Notes under the pieces: model-generated
Told to the model about the DNA's origin: nothing
The model's input: only the letters and a program-made list of their open reading frames with translations
Databases searched by the model: none
Shown: in pieces, positions 35,973-47,035 of the stretch
How positions within the stretch are numbered: the first letter of the stretch is position 1
How the letters are laid out: every line of letters begins with the position of its first letter
Position numbers and translations under genes: made by a program
Source: Nymphaea colorata
Lineage: Eukaryota > Streptophyta > Magnoliopsida > Nymphaeales > Nymphaeaceae
Direction: 5' to 3'
Assembly: GCF_008831285.2 (NCBI RefSeq)
Contig: NC_045147.1
Span: 20,650,581-20,714,580 of the forward strand
DNA: 64,000 bases

Positions 35973-36464
35973 AGAAATAGATAGAACACACGGAAAATAC
36001 ACTCGAACCTGCTTGAAACACTATGTTGCTTCGGAAAACTGAGCAAAAACACATTCCTGTTAGAGTACTTGAAGTGTTACGCAGCATTTCTACACAAATC
36101 TTTTGACCGGCAAATATGTTCTAATCGCGTGTGATCCAGTTGGTATTTGTGCTTGCGATGCTTTATACGGTTGCTTCCAACTTGAGCTAACCTAAACCAA
36201 TAAGGACTTATAAGTCGACCTCAAGTTTGTTGATTAGATCATTCTTATTTGCCATTGGTAGATTTCAAAACTGATTTAAAAGTCAAATACTAATGTGGCT
36301 ATCTTACTGAAAAATATTTGCAGGCGTTGATTGAATTACATTACACAAGAAAGCAAAGTATACGTCTGATATCTATTAATACGGGCAGAATCTTTACAAT
36401 CTTCAAAGTATATGCACAATCACAGCAATCTTGATGTTTTATCGTCTAAAGAGTATTGATTTCT
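35727..36464. other. Shared 3' region of two convergent genes
   Basis: The LAZ1-like gene (+) and the next PPR gene (-) face each other across 738 bases. This spacer holds both 3' UTRs and a long CT tract, and nothing else is recognisable. Confidence 0.7.
35938..35968 (+). repeat. (CT)n microsatellite
   Basis: Uninterrupted CT repeat of about 15 units, probably within the 3' UTR of the LAZ1-like transcript. Confidence 0.95.
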
Positions 36465-37634
36465 CTAACTCCCACAAAATGTTACAATTTTGTCTACAAT
36501 TGGCTGCAGTGGTTTCACACCTCTAGCCTTCATTTCATGCAATAACTTGAGCGCTTCGCAGCAGCAGCCTTCACGTTGGAGGTACGCACCAAGCATGGCG
36601 TTCCAACAAGCGGCGTTCTTGTCGGCCATACCCGCAAACACTTGGTGAGCTTCGTTCAATAGCCCACACTTTCCATACATGTTGATCATGCTTGTTCCAA
36701 CGAACACGTTCTGATCAACCCCAGCTTTAACAGCCCCTGCATGCACTTGCATCCCTGTCCGGCTATCGATGTTTCCGGCACAGGCCCGGAGAACACTGGA
36801 AAAGGTGAAATGGTTTACTCTCTTCCCGGATTTTCTCATCTCACTGAAAGTTCTAATCGCCTCAGTGAAATGTGATTCTCTGTTATAGCACGCCATCATT
36901 CCAGTATATAGCACAATATCTCTTCGCAGAGCGTCATTGAACAATCTGTACAGGTTCTCCAAAAACCCATTCTTTCCATACAAATTGACGAGCTCGCTCG
37001 CGACGAATGGATCCTTTGTCATTCCCATCTTCAATGCCAGACCATGAACCTGCCGGCCAAGCCTGAATCCACATCTCCTGACCGATCGACAAGCTCTAAA
37101 CATGCCAACAAGAATCAACTCGTTTGGCACTACGCCTTGCTCTTGCATTTGGATGAAGAAACTAATTGCCTGTTCGCACCTATTGCTTTCGATGCTCCCC
37201 AGTATGATGGCTGCCCACGAGAGGCAATCTCGGGTCCGCATTTCGTCGAACACCTGCAACGCGTCATCGAAGCAGCCGCAGGCCAAGTACATCACGATCA
37301 ACCGGTTAGCCAGCCTGATTCCTGGCTCGAAGAAGGTGCGGTTTATGTGGGCGTGAACCTCCGCGCCATCGAGTAAGGATTTGCATTGGGTGCACTCGTG
37401 CAGGAGAGAGGAGTAGATGTCTGAGTTCATGGGGAGGTGGAGGCTGTCCACGAGACGCAGAATGTCCGACGCAGAGGCGGTTGAGACCTGCAAGTGCGGC
37501 GATGGCGGTGGTCTTTTGAGGTTGGTTTTGACTCTGTGGTGGCGATGCTGTGGTGATCGAAGAAGAGGGACGCCTGGGTTGGCTTTGTAGATGAGATGCT
37601 GGCTCGTCGAAATCGCCATTTCAAATGGAAACAC
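36465..37634 (-). CDS. PLS-type pentatricopeptide repeat protein, At1g31790-like
   Basis: A single exon of 389 aa. It resembles Arabidopsis At1g31790, annotated as plastid-targeted, in length and order of segments. The N-terminus is basic and Ser/His/Pro-rich (transit-peptide-like). ASDILRLVDSLHLPMNSDIY opens the conserved part. PLS-class PPR units follow, with the typical GxxVHxxxxK spacers (GAEVHAHIN, GRQVHGLALKMGM, GMQVHAGAVKAGV) and MYGKCGLLNEAHQVFAGM. It stops after LKLLHEMKARGVKP without E or DYW domains, so it should bind RNA but not edit alone. The start could be the ATG at 37634 or the more plant-typical MAIS at 37619. The leader just upstream is a GA/CT tract. The frame is intact. 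Confidence 0.9.
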   Translation of the reverse strand: MFPFEMAISTSQHLIYKANPGVPLLRSPQHRHHRVKTNLKRPPPSPHLQVSTASASDILRLVDSLHLPMNSDIYSSLLHECTQCKSLLDGAEVHAHINRTFFEPGIRLANRLIVMYLACGCFDDALQVFDEMRTRDCLSWAAIILGSIESNRCEQAISFFIQMQEQGVVPNELILVGMFRACRSVRRCGFRLGRQVHGLALKMGMTKDPFVASELVNLYGKNGFLENLYRLFNDALRRDIVLYTGMMACYNRESHFTEAIRTFSEMRKSGKRVNHFTFSSVLRACAGNIDSRTGMQVHAGAVKAGVDQNVFVGTSMINMYGKCGLLNEAHQVFAGMADKNAACWNAMLGAYLQREGCCCEALKLLHEMKARGVKPLQPIVDKIVTFCGS

Positions 37635-38760
37635 CCTCTCTCTCTCTCTCCAAGATCTTTATGGTTTTCTAAAATTTTTCTTGGCAAATCTAACTGCAGA
37701 GAAAATAGATGTTTGTCAACGTTGAAACAAAATAAAAGATGACGAAAATCAGGCGTTTGAATTAGATTTTCTGTTCAGGAAGCATTTCCCAAAGATTAAC
37801 GCTCAAAAGTAACGAAGAAACGGAACTCACAGGTCCCTTTGTCAATTCTTCTTTTCGGCGATCCTCTTCCTTATGATTCTCTTTACAGTGTAAAACTCGA
37901 GGGCAAACATCCTGGCTTTACATCATCATGCCACTATTGACGCCGGTGCACTGCTTCCTTTATTCATAAAAGCAATCTCATAATAAAAACAAAGCATTGT
38001 TCTACCACACTACATAATCTTGACTGACGTGGTAACTTAAGTCAGATTCATAAACCTTTTGGAACATGTTTATGGAATGATAGTAGATTGATACTGTTGC
38101 AAGTTCAAATTTTGCTTGAACGAACTCCAATGCGACAAACATCTTTGATTTATTTTCGATATGTACGTGTACATGTAAATATTAAAAAATAATTACTTAT
38201 CTTATATAAAAAAATATATTTCGATCTTAATAAAAAATTTGAAACCATAATTCAGCTCATTTAATACAAAAAAAAAATCCCAACTTTACGGCTACTTTTA
38301 AACCCGAATGTTTTGGTGCCAACTCAAACTGATGCAAACACTAACTGTTGATCTCTACATGTTTGATTATGGAAAGGCTTCAATAACTGCATCATCTTTT
38401 TCTCAAACTGGGTGAAAAGATTGTAAGTTGTTTGCGTGAGCAGAGTCTCTCGAACCTACTTTTGGTAGCAGTTTTGTAAAAGTACGAAACCCATTGAGAA
38501 ATTATAATACGTGAGGGGCAACCGACACCAGGAAAGGTGGGCCTTCCCACGTCCGCTACCAGGTGGCCTCAACTGTTAGAATTGTATAATTGGGCCCCTT
38601 TTAATAAAATAACTCCATATATTTATTCTTAACTTTTTAAGCGGAAAAGTCACTTTAAAAGCTGATTCAGACTGATGTGATATTGCTGATGCACACCCAA
38701 GTTTTATATCATTAATTATTAATTAAGTGAACTTATTGTGACGGATTGTGACTTAGTTTG

Positions 38761-38851
38761 CATATTATATTATATTATATTATATCATATATATATATAT
38801 ATATATATAATATGCCTCGTGACATTTTTCAACCGTTTGATATGGTCCCTT

Positions 38852-38885
<34 letters not shown>
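38761..38885. repeat. Two (TA)n microsatellites
   Basis: ATATT/TA repeats at about 38761-38812 and a second pure TA run at about 38855-38885, separated by ~42 bases of unique sequence (GTGACATTTTTCAACCG...). Confidence 0.95.
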
Positions 38886-38889
<4 letters not shown>

Positions 38890-38895
38890 GTTATC

Positions 38896-39030
38896 AGATG
38901 ATTAAAATTTTATTACATAAAAAATCATTGCATTGGCGCTAGCAACTGTTTATGTCATAATAACTGTTTATAGTGGGCTTTAATGACTATTTATGAGTCT
39001 TTTAGCAATAAAATTTTAAATTATGGTAAC
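38896..39030. repeat. Inverted-repeat (MITE-like) sequence
   Basis: ATGATTAAAATTTTATTAC near 38898 is matched in inverted form by CAATAAAATTTTAAATTAT near 39006. Between them ACTGTTTAT(G/A) words repeat. The size and inverted ends suggest a small, decayed non-autonomous DNA element lying against the TA microsatellite. Confidence 0.45.
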
Positions 39031-40039
39031 GCAACATTCAACAGTATTGACTTTTTTTGGATACCAGATATTGTCAGATTACTAAAAATTAGAAATTTGT
39101 TGCTAAAAAAACAGTCATCACAAAAACACTAATAACTGTTTGTAATGCATGCATGAATAGTTTATGTCACTTTTAAAAAATGCTTATGGTGCTTTCAACG
39201 ACACTTTTAATTTTTAGCAATATGCAACTATCGACCATTTTTTTTATGATCATATGCATTATTTTAAAGAACGTTGAAGATACATCCTAATTGTTAAATA
39301 CGACATCCTTTTCTTCCTCCCTTTTACGCCCTTAAGTTGTTCAAGTTAGAAACATACAGACACAACGTTGCGTCGATTCAGAGTAGGCATACATGTTGCG
39401 TATTTAAAAACCCTTATCCTTGTTTCAACAGCTTTCTTTGCATCTTAGTTCACTCTCAAAACATGATCGCAGCATGACAATGGCGTTTCTATTCTTTTAT
39501 ATTTGTAAGATTTCCATTAGGCGCATATAATTGCAGCGAGTTGCATGCCTTCGCTCTTCGCTCCTTGTTTTAAGGCCATTCCAAACATTGAAAACAAGTG
39601 GGCAGGTGGTACAGGGCCAACATGCATTTGAATAACTCTACATCGACGTGTATCGATTGCATAATTTGAGTTTATACTTTGTTTTTTTTTTAAGTGTCGT
39701 TTGGCGGTAGAAATACTTTGTGAGTGTTTCATGAATTTGATTGAAAAATTGAAAGACATTCATGAAACATAGGTTCTAATGCACCTTGAATCTACTCCAA
39801 TCTATCAAAAGTGTCTATCAAAAAATAAATCAGTGTATTTTGCGGGAAAATTCATGCATTTTGCTCGATTTATGTGGGTTCCACTGCATGGTCAGGTACA
39901 TGGAACATTAACATCTTGTTACTGTTGTTCAACAGCCTCTAAAATTTCAATATTCCCACATTCAAACAAGATGTGGTTGGTTTGGGAAACGAGAGTAGTA
40001 AGCTTATACCTATTTGTTTAGTCGGCATATAGAGGGTTG

Positions 40040-40400
40040 AAAATTAGAGCCTGATAAGGAGCCAAGCTCGGGCCGGCCTGACACTCGAAACCTAGGCTTG
40101 GGCCCAGTTCGACTTTTCAAACTTGAGCCCAAGCCTAGCCTGGGCCGAGCTTGATTACATTAAAAAAGTATATTTTTATTATAAAATAATATATAAATGT
40201 AATTAATCATAATAAACTATTATATATATATGTACAAATTAATTAAAAAATATAAAAAAATATTGGGCCCACCTGGGCTTATGGGGCCCAACTTGACCGG
40301 CCCGATAAGGAACTGGGCTGGCCCGGTACCTTTTTTTTGGGCATGGGCCCAGTCTGGTCAAGTACCAAGCACTCACCCGCGGTCCAACCCGGTGTCCAGC
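40040..40400. repeat. GC-rich GGGCCC/AGGCTTGGGCC repeat patch, likely dispersed element
   Basis: Two GC-rich arms, full of GGGCCC, GGCCGG and AGCCTAGCCTGG words, flank an AT-only middle (about 40160-40260). This arm-core-arm layout is common in plant MITE-like repeats. No clean terminal repeat could be fixed by eye. Confidence 0.35.
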
Positions 40401-41059
40401 ATTACTTGCAAAAAGCTAAAGTTCACCAACCATTTGTAGTAGGGTGAAATGAGGGATGAACCTAAATAGGTCAAGATTGAACTATCTTGCTAAATGCGTA
40501 TTTAGTGTGATCCAGTTTGAGACCAAGTAGGCTAGTTTGGTTCATAAATGTCAATTTTCAAGATCAACTAGGCTGACAACGTTCGATCTTTGATATTCTA
40601 CCCATAGTAACAAGATTGTGTTCCTGCTGCCATAGCTTAAGGTCTCAAACTGACTGAAATGAGGAAGATAATCTCCACGAATCCCAGAAGGGATGCTGCG
40701 AAGTTGATTGTCTCTTCGGTTCTTGATTGTCTCTTCGGTTCTTGCTTGTCTCATACAGATGGTGTTTGTGCTTGAACTGGGGTTTGGGGATTGTCTGTTG
40801 CAGAAATTATTGTTCATAAAAATCTTCAGATGTTGTCAACACATGAAACGTTTCTACAAAAGAAAATTTCATGCCATCAAACCTTTTTAATAAATCAGGA
40901 TTCAATATAGCAAACAACGACATATAAGAGAATTCTCTGATCCGTTTCCTTCAGAACCAAGTGCACCTAACATTCAACACAATCTACTGTGAAGTACACC
41001 GGTGCCTCGTGTTTCACAGGGAAACAAAAAAAGAAATTTGGTGTCCTCACGATGGAGGG

Positions 41060-42420
41060 AAGGAATCTATTCCGGTCGTACTCCTACAACCCACTGACAA
41101 TAAATTTTCTCCCTGCAACCCAGTGCATTGCTGGAAAGTCATTCTCTGTAAAGATCTGGGTGGCAAATTTCTATTGAGAAACGTGTGCTACTTCTGACAT
41201 GAAAGGATTTAATGGCGACCTCGTGTTTCAGCAGACGGAATAAAGAAAGACCGCCGAATTTTTCCCGATCTGTGGTCGTCGGCAGTCTCGGCATGTGGTC
41301 GGTGGTCGCCGGAGAGGCCGCGAAACAATAACAAAATTTAGTAGGTAGATTTAAATGTCTCCTTTTTTCTCTGACGCGGAAAGTTATCGGATCGAGATGA
41401 GCTCACGTTTTTCACGAGCAGGGCGACTCACAACTGCGATGAGTTTGGCTATGCATTAAAGAAGAAATAAACGGAGATTCCCATTGAAGAACAGGAAATA
41501 AACAAGTTCTGCATTGAAGAACATGGTTTCCCGTAGTGAAACAGAAAACAAATTTGTTTCTTCAAGATCGAGTCAAGGACCGCTCAAGTAGGTGGAATTC
41601 CTACAACCCATTCGACAATAAATTCTTTTCCTGCAATTCCAGTGCGTTGCTGGAAAGATATTGCATAGAATGGAATTGGGTAAGAGGTTTTCCCTGAGAA
41701 GCATGTGCTACTTATTATATGATCAGAAGAATTAATGCCGCCCCTTGTTTCAGCGTAAAGGAGACGGAATTTGCATTGCGATATCCGCCGGTTCAAAAAC
41801 GTCCGGTATAGGAAAAAATGACATTTGGTTAACAAATCGAATAGGATTTGAATGTAAGAATTCACACTTGATCGGATTAATTACTATTAATATTCTGTTT
41901 TAAATAAATACTAAATTGGATTCAAAATTCAAATTCCGTTTTAAATAAACGTCTTATAGCCAATATTCATACGGTTTAAAAATCATATATTATGCAGTTC
42001 CAAATTTGGTTGTACGTTTAAAAGTAGCATTCAGATTCAGATGTGAATATATAGTCGGATTCTAGTTAAATTCGAAATATAAAAGCCAAATTCACATACG
42101 ATATTTATTCATTCGGATTCTAACACGAATTCAATTATGTAAAACATTCAATAGATTAATCTGAACAAAGTAAAACATTTTTTCCGGCGGCTGGCTCCGG
42201 CGGCGTGCAACATACGGTGGGCGATGAAGAGGATGTGAGATCCTTCAAAAGTTAGTAAGTTAATATAAAATGTTTCCCTGGGAATGGGTGTCACATCAAG
42301 TGACCTACATGATGACCTCACGTTTTCCACGAGCAGAGAGACTCACAGTCACAGCTATGATGAGTTGGGTATGCATTAAAAAAAAAATAAAAGAACAGTG
42401 GAGATAGCCATTGGAGCACA
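41060..42420. repeat. Diverged tandem duplication, second copy split by an insertion
   Basis: Segment A (CTACAACCCA...GACAATAAATT...CAGTGCATTGCTGGAAAG, near 41084-41240) recurs near 41601-41780, an offset of about 517. Segment X (CTCACGTTTTTCACGAGCAG ... TATGCATTAAA, near 41402-41470) recurs near 42317-42380, an offset of about 915. Order A-X-A'-X' shows a tandem duplication. The extra ~398 bases between A' and X' correspond to an AT-rich block at about 41800-42190. Confidence 0.6.
41800..42190. mobile_element. AT-rich insertion, probable MITE, inside the duplicated segment
   Basis: The block has the same GGATTTGAAT/ATTCGGATTC vocabulary as the hAT-like element at 8175-8559. It accounts for the size difference between the two copies of the surrounding tandem duplication. 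Ends are approximate, and no clear terminal repeats or target duplication were found. Confidence 0.45.
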
Positions 42421-45400
42421 GGTCCAAAAGGACAAGGCATCTGTCGGTTGTTGGGAAAAATGTACCTAAGAATTTGAATGCATAAGATGTGTGAACTTGT
42501 CACAGTGTTAGATCTACCAACATAATTGACTGCCGCATTCATATATGCATGAAATAACAATACTATGAAATGTAGTATTAATGAAAACAAGGCAATGGTT
42601 CCTTTAAGAGGAGGCCTGCCTAGCGCAAACAATGTGAATAAGTTTCTTAAAAGCCTTGATTATCACATTTTTGGGATTAAAAATCAAGAATTTGATGCAT
42701 TTAGCATCTTGGTACTCTTATTTCACATGTTTATATGTTGATTACTGCTTACTTCAAGATAATTATGCTTCTTTGCTTCATATTAGCATTTTCTTTTTCT
42801 ATATTGAGATCTGCAAAGGGAAGAACCTGTACCTGAATCAGAAGTTTGAGAATTTTTTTCTCAAGATATACATTTTTCTCTTGCTTGGGCACACCAACAT
42901 CAGAGATTTTTTTATTTTTTCAGGTTACAGTGTGATCTAGTAACAGTGCTCGAAGGAATTTCATTGTCAGCCGTGAATGTTGGATGTGATATTCCATATG
43001 TCGATCAGGAGCCCTTGACACATAGCAACCACTCAAACATTTGAATCATTACCATGGAGGGGCTGACGATTTTGAGACAAGCAGCTTCTCTTAGACCAGT
43101 TAAGTGGAGCCCTCTCAGATCATCTTCTTATATGCATGTTTTGCATTTTATGCAGTTCACTCTCATATAACTGCACGGCATGAAAAAAGAGCGTGTGTGT
43201 TTTTCTCATGAGGAGTGGAGGCAGGGGAATGATTGTGTTCGTGATTGCCTACACAAATCCACATAAATTGCTCATGTATACATTGATCCCTCGTGGTCAT
43301 TTTGTCATTTATATGTTAATGCCGGTAAGAATATATGAATCTACTTCAAAATCAAGATAGATTCATAAGACAATTGTTCGAGTGTTTCATGAATTTGCCT
43401 TAATTGTTAAGTAGATTCACGAAACACTTACACCTTGTTTCTAGTGCTCCTTTAAAGTCTAAAATTTTCAAGTACTAATGCTCTTCAACCGGGCATTTGC
43501 CAATATTAAAGAGTTTCAAATAAATAAGGGCTGCCAACTTTTAACTTCATTCATGTTTCGCATCTTTTTCTTAATTCAACAATGACAAGCAAAATTCTTT
43601 AGCGTAACAATGAAAAATTCTTAAAATGAATTGTTAAATGCGACGACAACCGTACGACCAAACTAGATGACAAGCAGTTGATGCGAGGGAAATGTGAATG
43701 ATCTCAAGTTGAAGTCCCTGAATAAAATTGGTCGATAAGAGGAATCTAGATGGCGTCAAGTTGAAGAACCTAAATAAAATCTCACGCTTAATATTATGTT
43801 GATTAAGTTATAAAAAGTTCTTCGTTAGATGTCAGAGAGAGAGAGAGAGTACTGCCATGGAAGAGGATTGGTATTACACTCCACACCACAATGACTGGGT
43901 AAGCGGGTCTCAATTTATTTTAAGTGTACTTTTTTTTTTCCTTTTCTGGAGAAAAAATGTTTTATCTTGTTTTATCCAGACATTGACCATCCACAGCCAC
44001 ACCTTCTCTAGATCCTCGTTGTCCTGTTTGGGAAGGAAACAAAATCTTTTGGGCACATTGTAAAGGCATATTCTCTATCTTGTTGGTAGTTTAGTGGCTT
44101 TCAAGACATTATGAGGCAGATTCTGTCCATCAAGTTTTTGTGAAGGAGGCCGAATTAAAGTTTTTAAATTTTAATACGGATCGAAATATCATTTTTCAAA
44201 ATTTTTGTAATAAGACAAATAAAATTTTCTAAAATTTACATGTAATTTTTTATTTTAAGGTGGAGCCATGGCGCATGCAGGACCGTCTTGCTCCGCCCCT
44301 GCTGTCTACTAACGTTCAAGCGTTCACTTGTCGAAAAATAATTATGTGAAAGACTTTCCAACCCTTGTTTGAAAAGTTTGTCCTTTTGCCAACCACTGTT
44401 TTCTTTTGAGGGTTCCAACTGATGGGAACGCATCGATCGTGTAATTTCCCAATGCGTTATCGTGATGTCTTGATACAAAAAGTCTGGTACTTAATTGTCA
44501 TCGTCATTTGAACATGAACATACGGAAGCTGCAGGTGATTTCTTGTTGCAGTTATTAATTATGTGCAAAGGCTCCTCATCGATGGGACAAATTTTCTTCA
44601 CTTTGTTGCCACAATCTCTAAATCATTATCCATATTTAAAACCATGGCCTAAACGTGTTTGAGAATAACAATATCAACCCAGTGTTTGATGAATTTGTCT
44701 TAAAGATTGAAAAAAAAAAACATTATGAAATGCTCCTTATTGAACTTAAATTGGAAGAAAATTGGTCAGTTTTCCTACCTTTTTTGTGGGAAAATGAATT
44801 CTTTCTCGGAACAGAAATCATAGGTGATCTCATTCATTCCTGAGCATATCAAATCTCATTACAAAACATAAAAAAGAAAAACGCCTTTAAGGTCAAATGA
44901 AGCCTAAGAATGCAAATGGTGTGGATTCAGACATTAAAAAATTATTCATCTGAATTCTCGAAAATAGAAAAATTACAAGCACCAAGCCAAACATATGAAA
45001 TTTTAGTGGGGAGAAAATGTTTAGGAAACCTATATTGGCATTTCATATTTTCTTAGAATATGGGAAAATCATCACCGTCATAGATGTGAAGCATTCATAA
45101 TAATTTCCACCTCAAAACTTCAAATTTTGTTTGTGCAATTAAAGCCCATTGACCGAATCATTATAAATATATTTTTAATGGAAACAGAGATTACCACAAA
45201 AGCGGGAGTGGGCGAATTGACGAAATCTCGTGAGCATTAACTTTTCCATGCATGGGAAAAGGATGAGCAAGGTTGATTCGAAGGAAAGGAAAATCAGTCC
45301 GAGTCAGAAGCCCTGTCATTTGAATTCCCGCTGGGAATGTGCCACGTCCTCGCCTGGGCCCACGGGTTTCGCTCGGGATAGGGATGCTCCCTGTTTTTAC

Positions 45401-45502
45401 ACGGAAGCTTGGGAAACGGCGGTGCTTATCAGGAAAACCGCGTTTGTTGTCCGCGCGAAACCGGATTCCTTCCTGCGAATATGTCTGGAATCTCGCTGCG
45501 AG

Positions 45503-45510
45503 TATAAATG
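45503..45510 (+). promoter_or_regulatory. Probable TATA box of the paladin gene
   Basis: TATAAATG in a GC-richer island about 1.5 kb before the first coding ATG at 47036. If used, transcription begins near 45535 and the leader must contain a 5'-UTR intron, since the gap is AT/T-rich and intron-like. A GA/GT microsatellite lies at about 46580-46607 in this interval. Confidence 0.45.
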
Positions 45511-47035
45511 AGCGAGAGAAGGGGAGATGAGAGAGCCGTGGATTCGGTGCCTGTGACGCGGGAAAAGAAATTCTATCGCGTTTTATTTGGTGGTAAATTG
45601 CCGTGCCCTAGTTTTGCTTTGGCCCTCCCCTTTCGTTTTTTTGCTTTCGTTTTTCTTGAAACTTGAGCTGATTTTTGTTTAGATTTATGAGATACTTGAG
45701 TGCTTTTTGTTTAAATTGGTGATTTTGTTTCCGTGGAGTTTTAAGGCGTTTCTGCTGTGGTATTACCCATACGTGATCTTTTTTCTTCATTTTTTATTTG
45801 GGGGGCGGTTTGGAAGCTTGTTATTTTAGTGAGAAGAGTAATTGGGATTCGTGAAAGAGTGGTTTTGGTTTTTCCTCGTTTCTTTTGGGTTATTGCAATC
45901 TTTTTTTTTTTTGGTTCATTTATTGTTTGAATGTGACGTCGTGGAATGGACGTGATGAAATTCGGAATTCTTTACCGCGAGTCGGATTTTTTAAATAGCC
46001 GTGGCTCTTTTAAGGTTGCTCTGACGTTGATCTTATTCGGTTAATTGCGAGAAAGGACAGAGTTTTTTTGCCTCTTTCATCATTTCCTTGACAGAAGCTA
46101 ATAAATGAGACAACTCAGTAACTCTTACTGCTTCAGAAGTTTACGCAGTTCTACTTCTCAAGAGACCGTTGATTTTGCTTGCTTGTTGGTCTCTCTTTTG
46201 GTGGGGCACATTGGATTTGAAGTGGAATTTTGTTGCCACTTGTTTGTATTTTCTGACACTCGTAAAAGTTGCCGTTTCTGTTGTTGTTAGTCAACTATGG
46301 CCGGCTTGGGCAAGGAAGGGGGTCGGTTTTTTCTTTTAAATGAGCTAGCTTTGCTTTGGAGCAAAAATTATTTATATTAATTATACCAAATGTGTTAAAA
46401 CACATTATCTCTTATCTTCTGTTTCTGTTAACTGCGTGTGAAGAGAGACGAGCTTCGTTTTGTATATTGCGTATATTTCATTTTCCTTTGTAAACAAAAA
46501 GAACTGAAAGAGCATCAGAGTTAATTGGGACTTGTAAAAATCTCTCTTTCCCTCTCTCACTCATGCGCACGCACATGCAGAGAGTGTGTGTGTGTGAGAG
46601 AGAGAGAGTGACGGTGACGGAGCCTGATTTCTTGAGAGGGAAAGGCAAACGCTGGAATTGAAAGTGTGATATGACTAAGAATATGCGCTCTGTGTCATAT
46701 TGCACGCCCCTCCAATGAAAGGAAATTCACACACGGATCTCACATGTCCGTTTAGGAAGAGGGAGACACCCTGTGTTGTCCATATCTGACGTTAAATACG
46801 AACCAGAAGCCCTGCTATCTTTCATACCTTATCCCCCCCAACTTTTTATTTTGCCTTCGTCTCTCTCGTTTTCTTTCCTCCTTCGCATGTCTTTTCAACC
46901 GCCTTTTCGATTATAAGGTTCTAAGGCTTGTGTTAGTATTTGGTGCTGGTGGTTCGTTTCTTGTTTGGCGTCAGGCCTGCTATGTTCTGTACTAGCAAAT
47001 TGTGGACCTAGAATACCTGTTTCTCTTAGCATCAG

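Larger units (their letters stand above)
37635..45502. other. Repeat-rich intergenic region, no supported gene
   Basis: Nearly 8 kb with no convincing protein. It holds TA microsatellites, inverted-repeat MITE-like DNA (38896-39030), a GGGCCC/GAGCCC-rich patch (40040-40400), a split tandem duplication (41060-42420) and a hairpin-forming stretch near 43360-43430 (GTGTTTCATGAATTTG against its inverted copy). A block at 44150-44310 has wording common in dispersed plant repeats, and a GA tract lies near 43833. The short frames at 42656-42940 and 44655-44843 are AT-driven and unrecognised. Confidence 0.5.

Noticed and set aside
43320-43450. Hairpin-forming stretch with GTGTTTCATGAATTTG and an inverted copy; a similar word occurs near 39725
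   Set aside because: Could be a tiny MITE or a small-RNA hairpin, but the arms are short and mismatched; not enough to call either.
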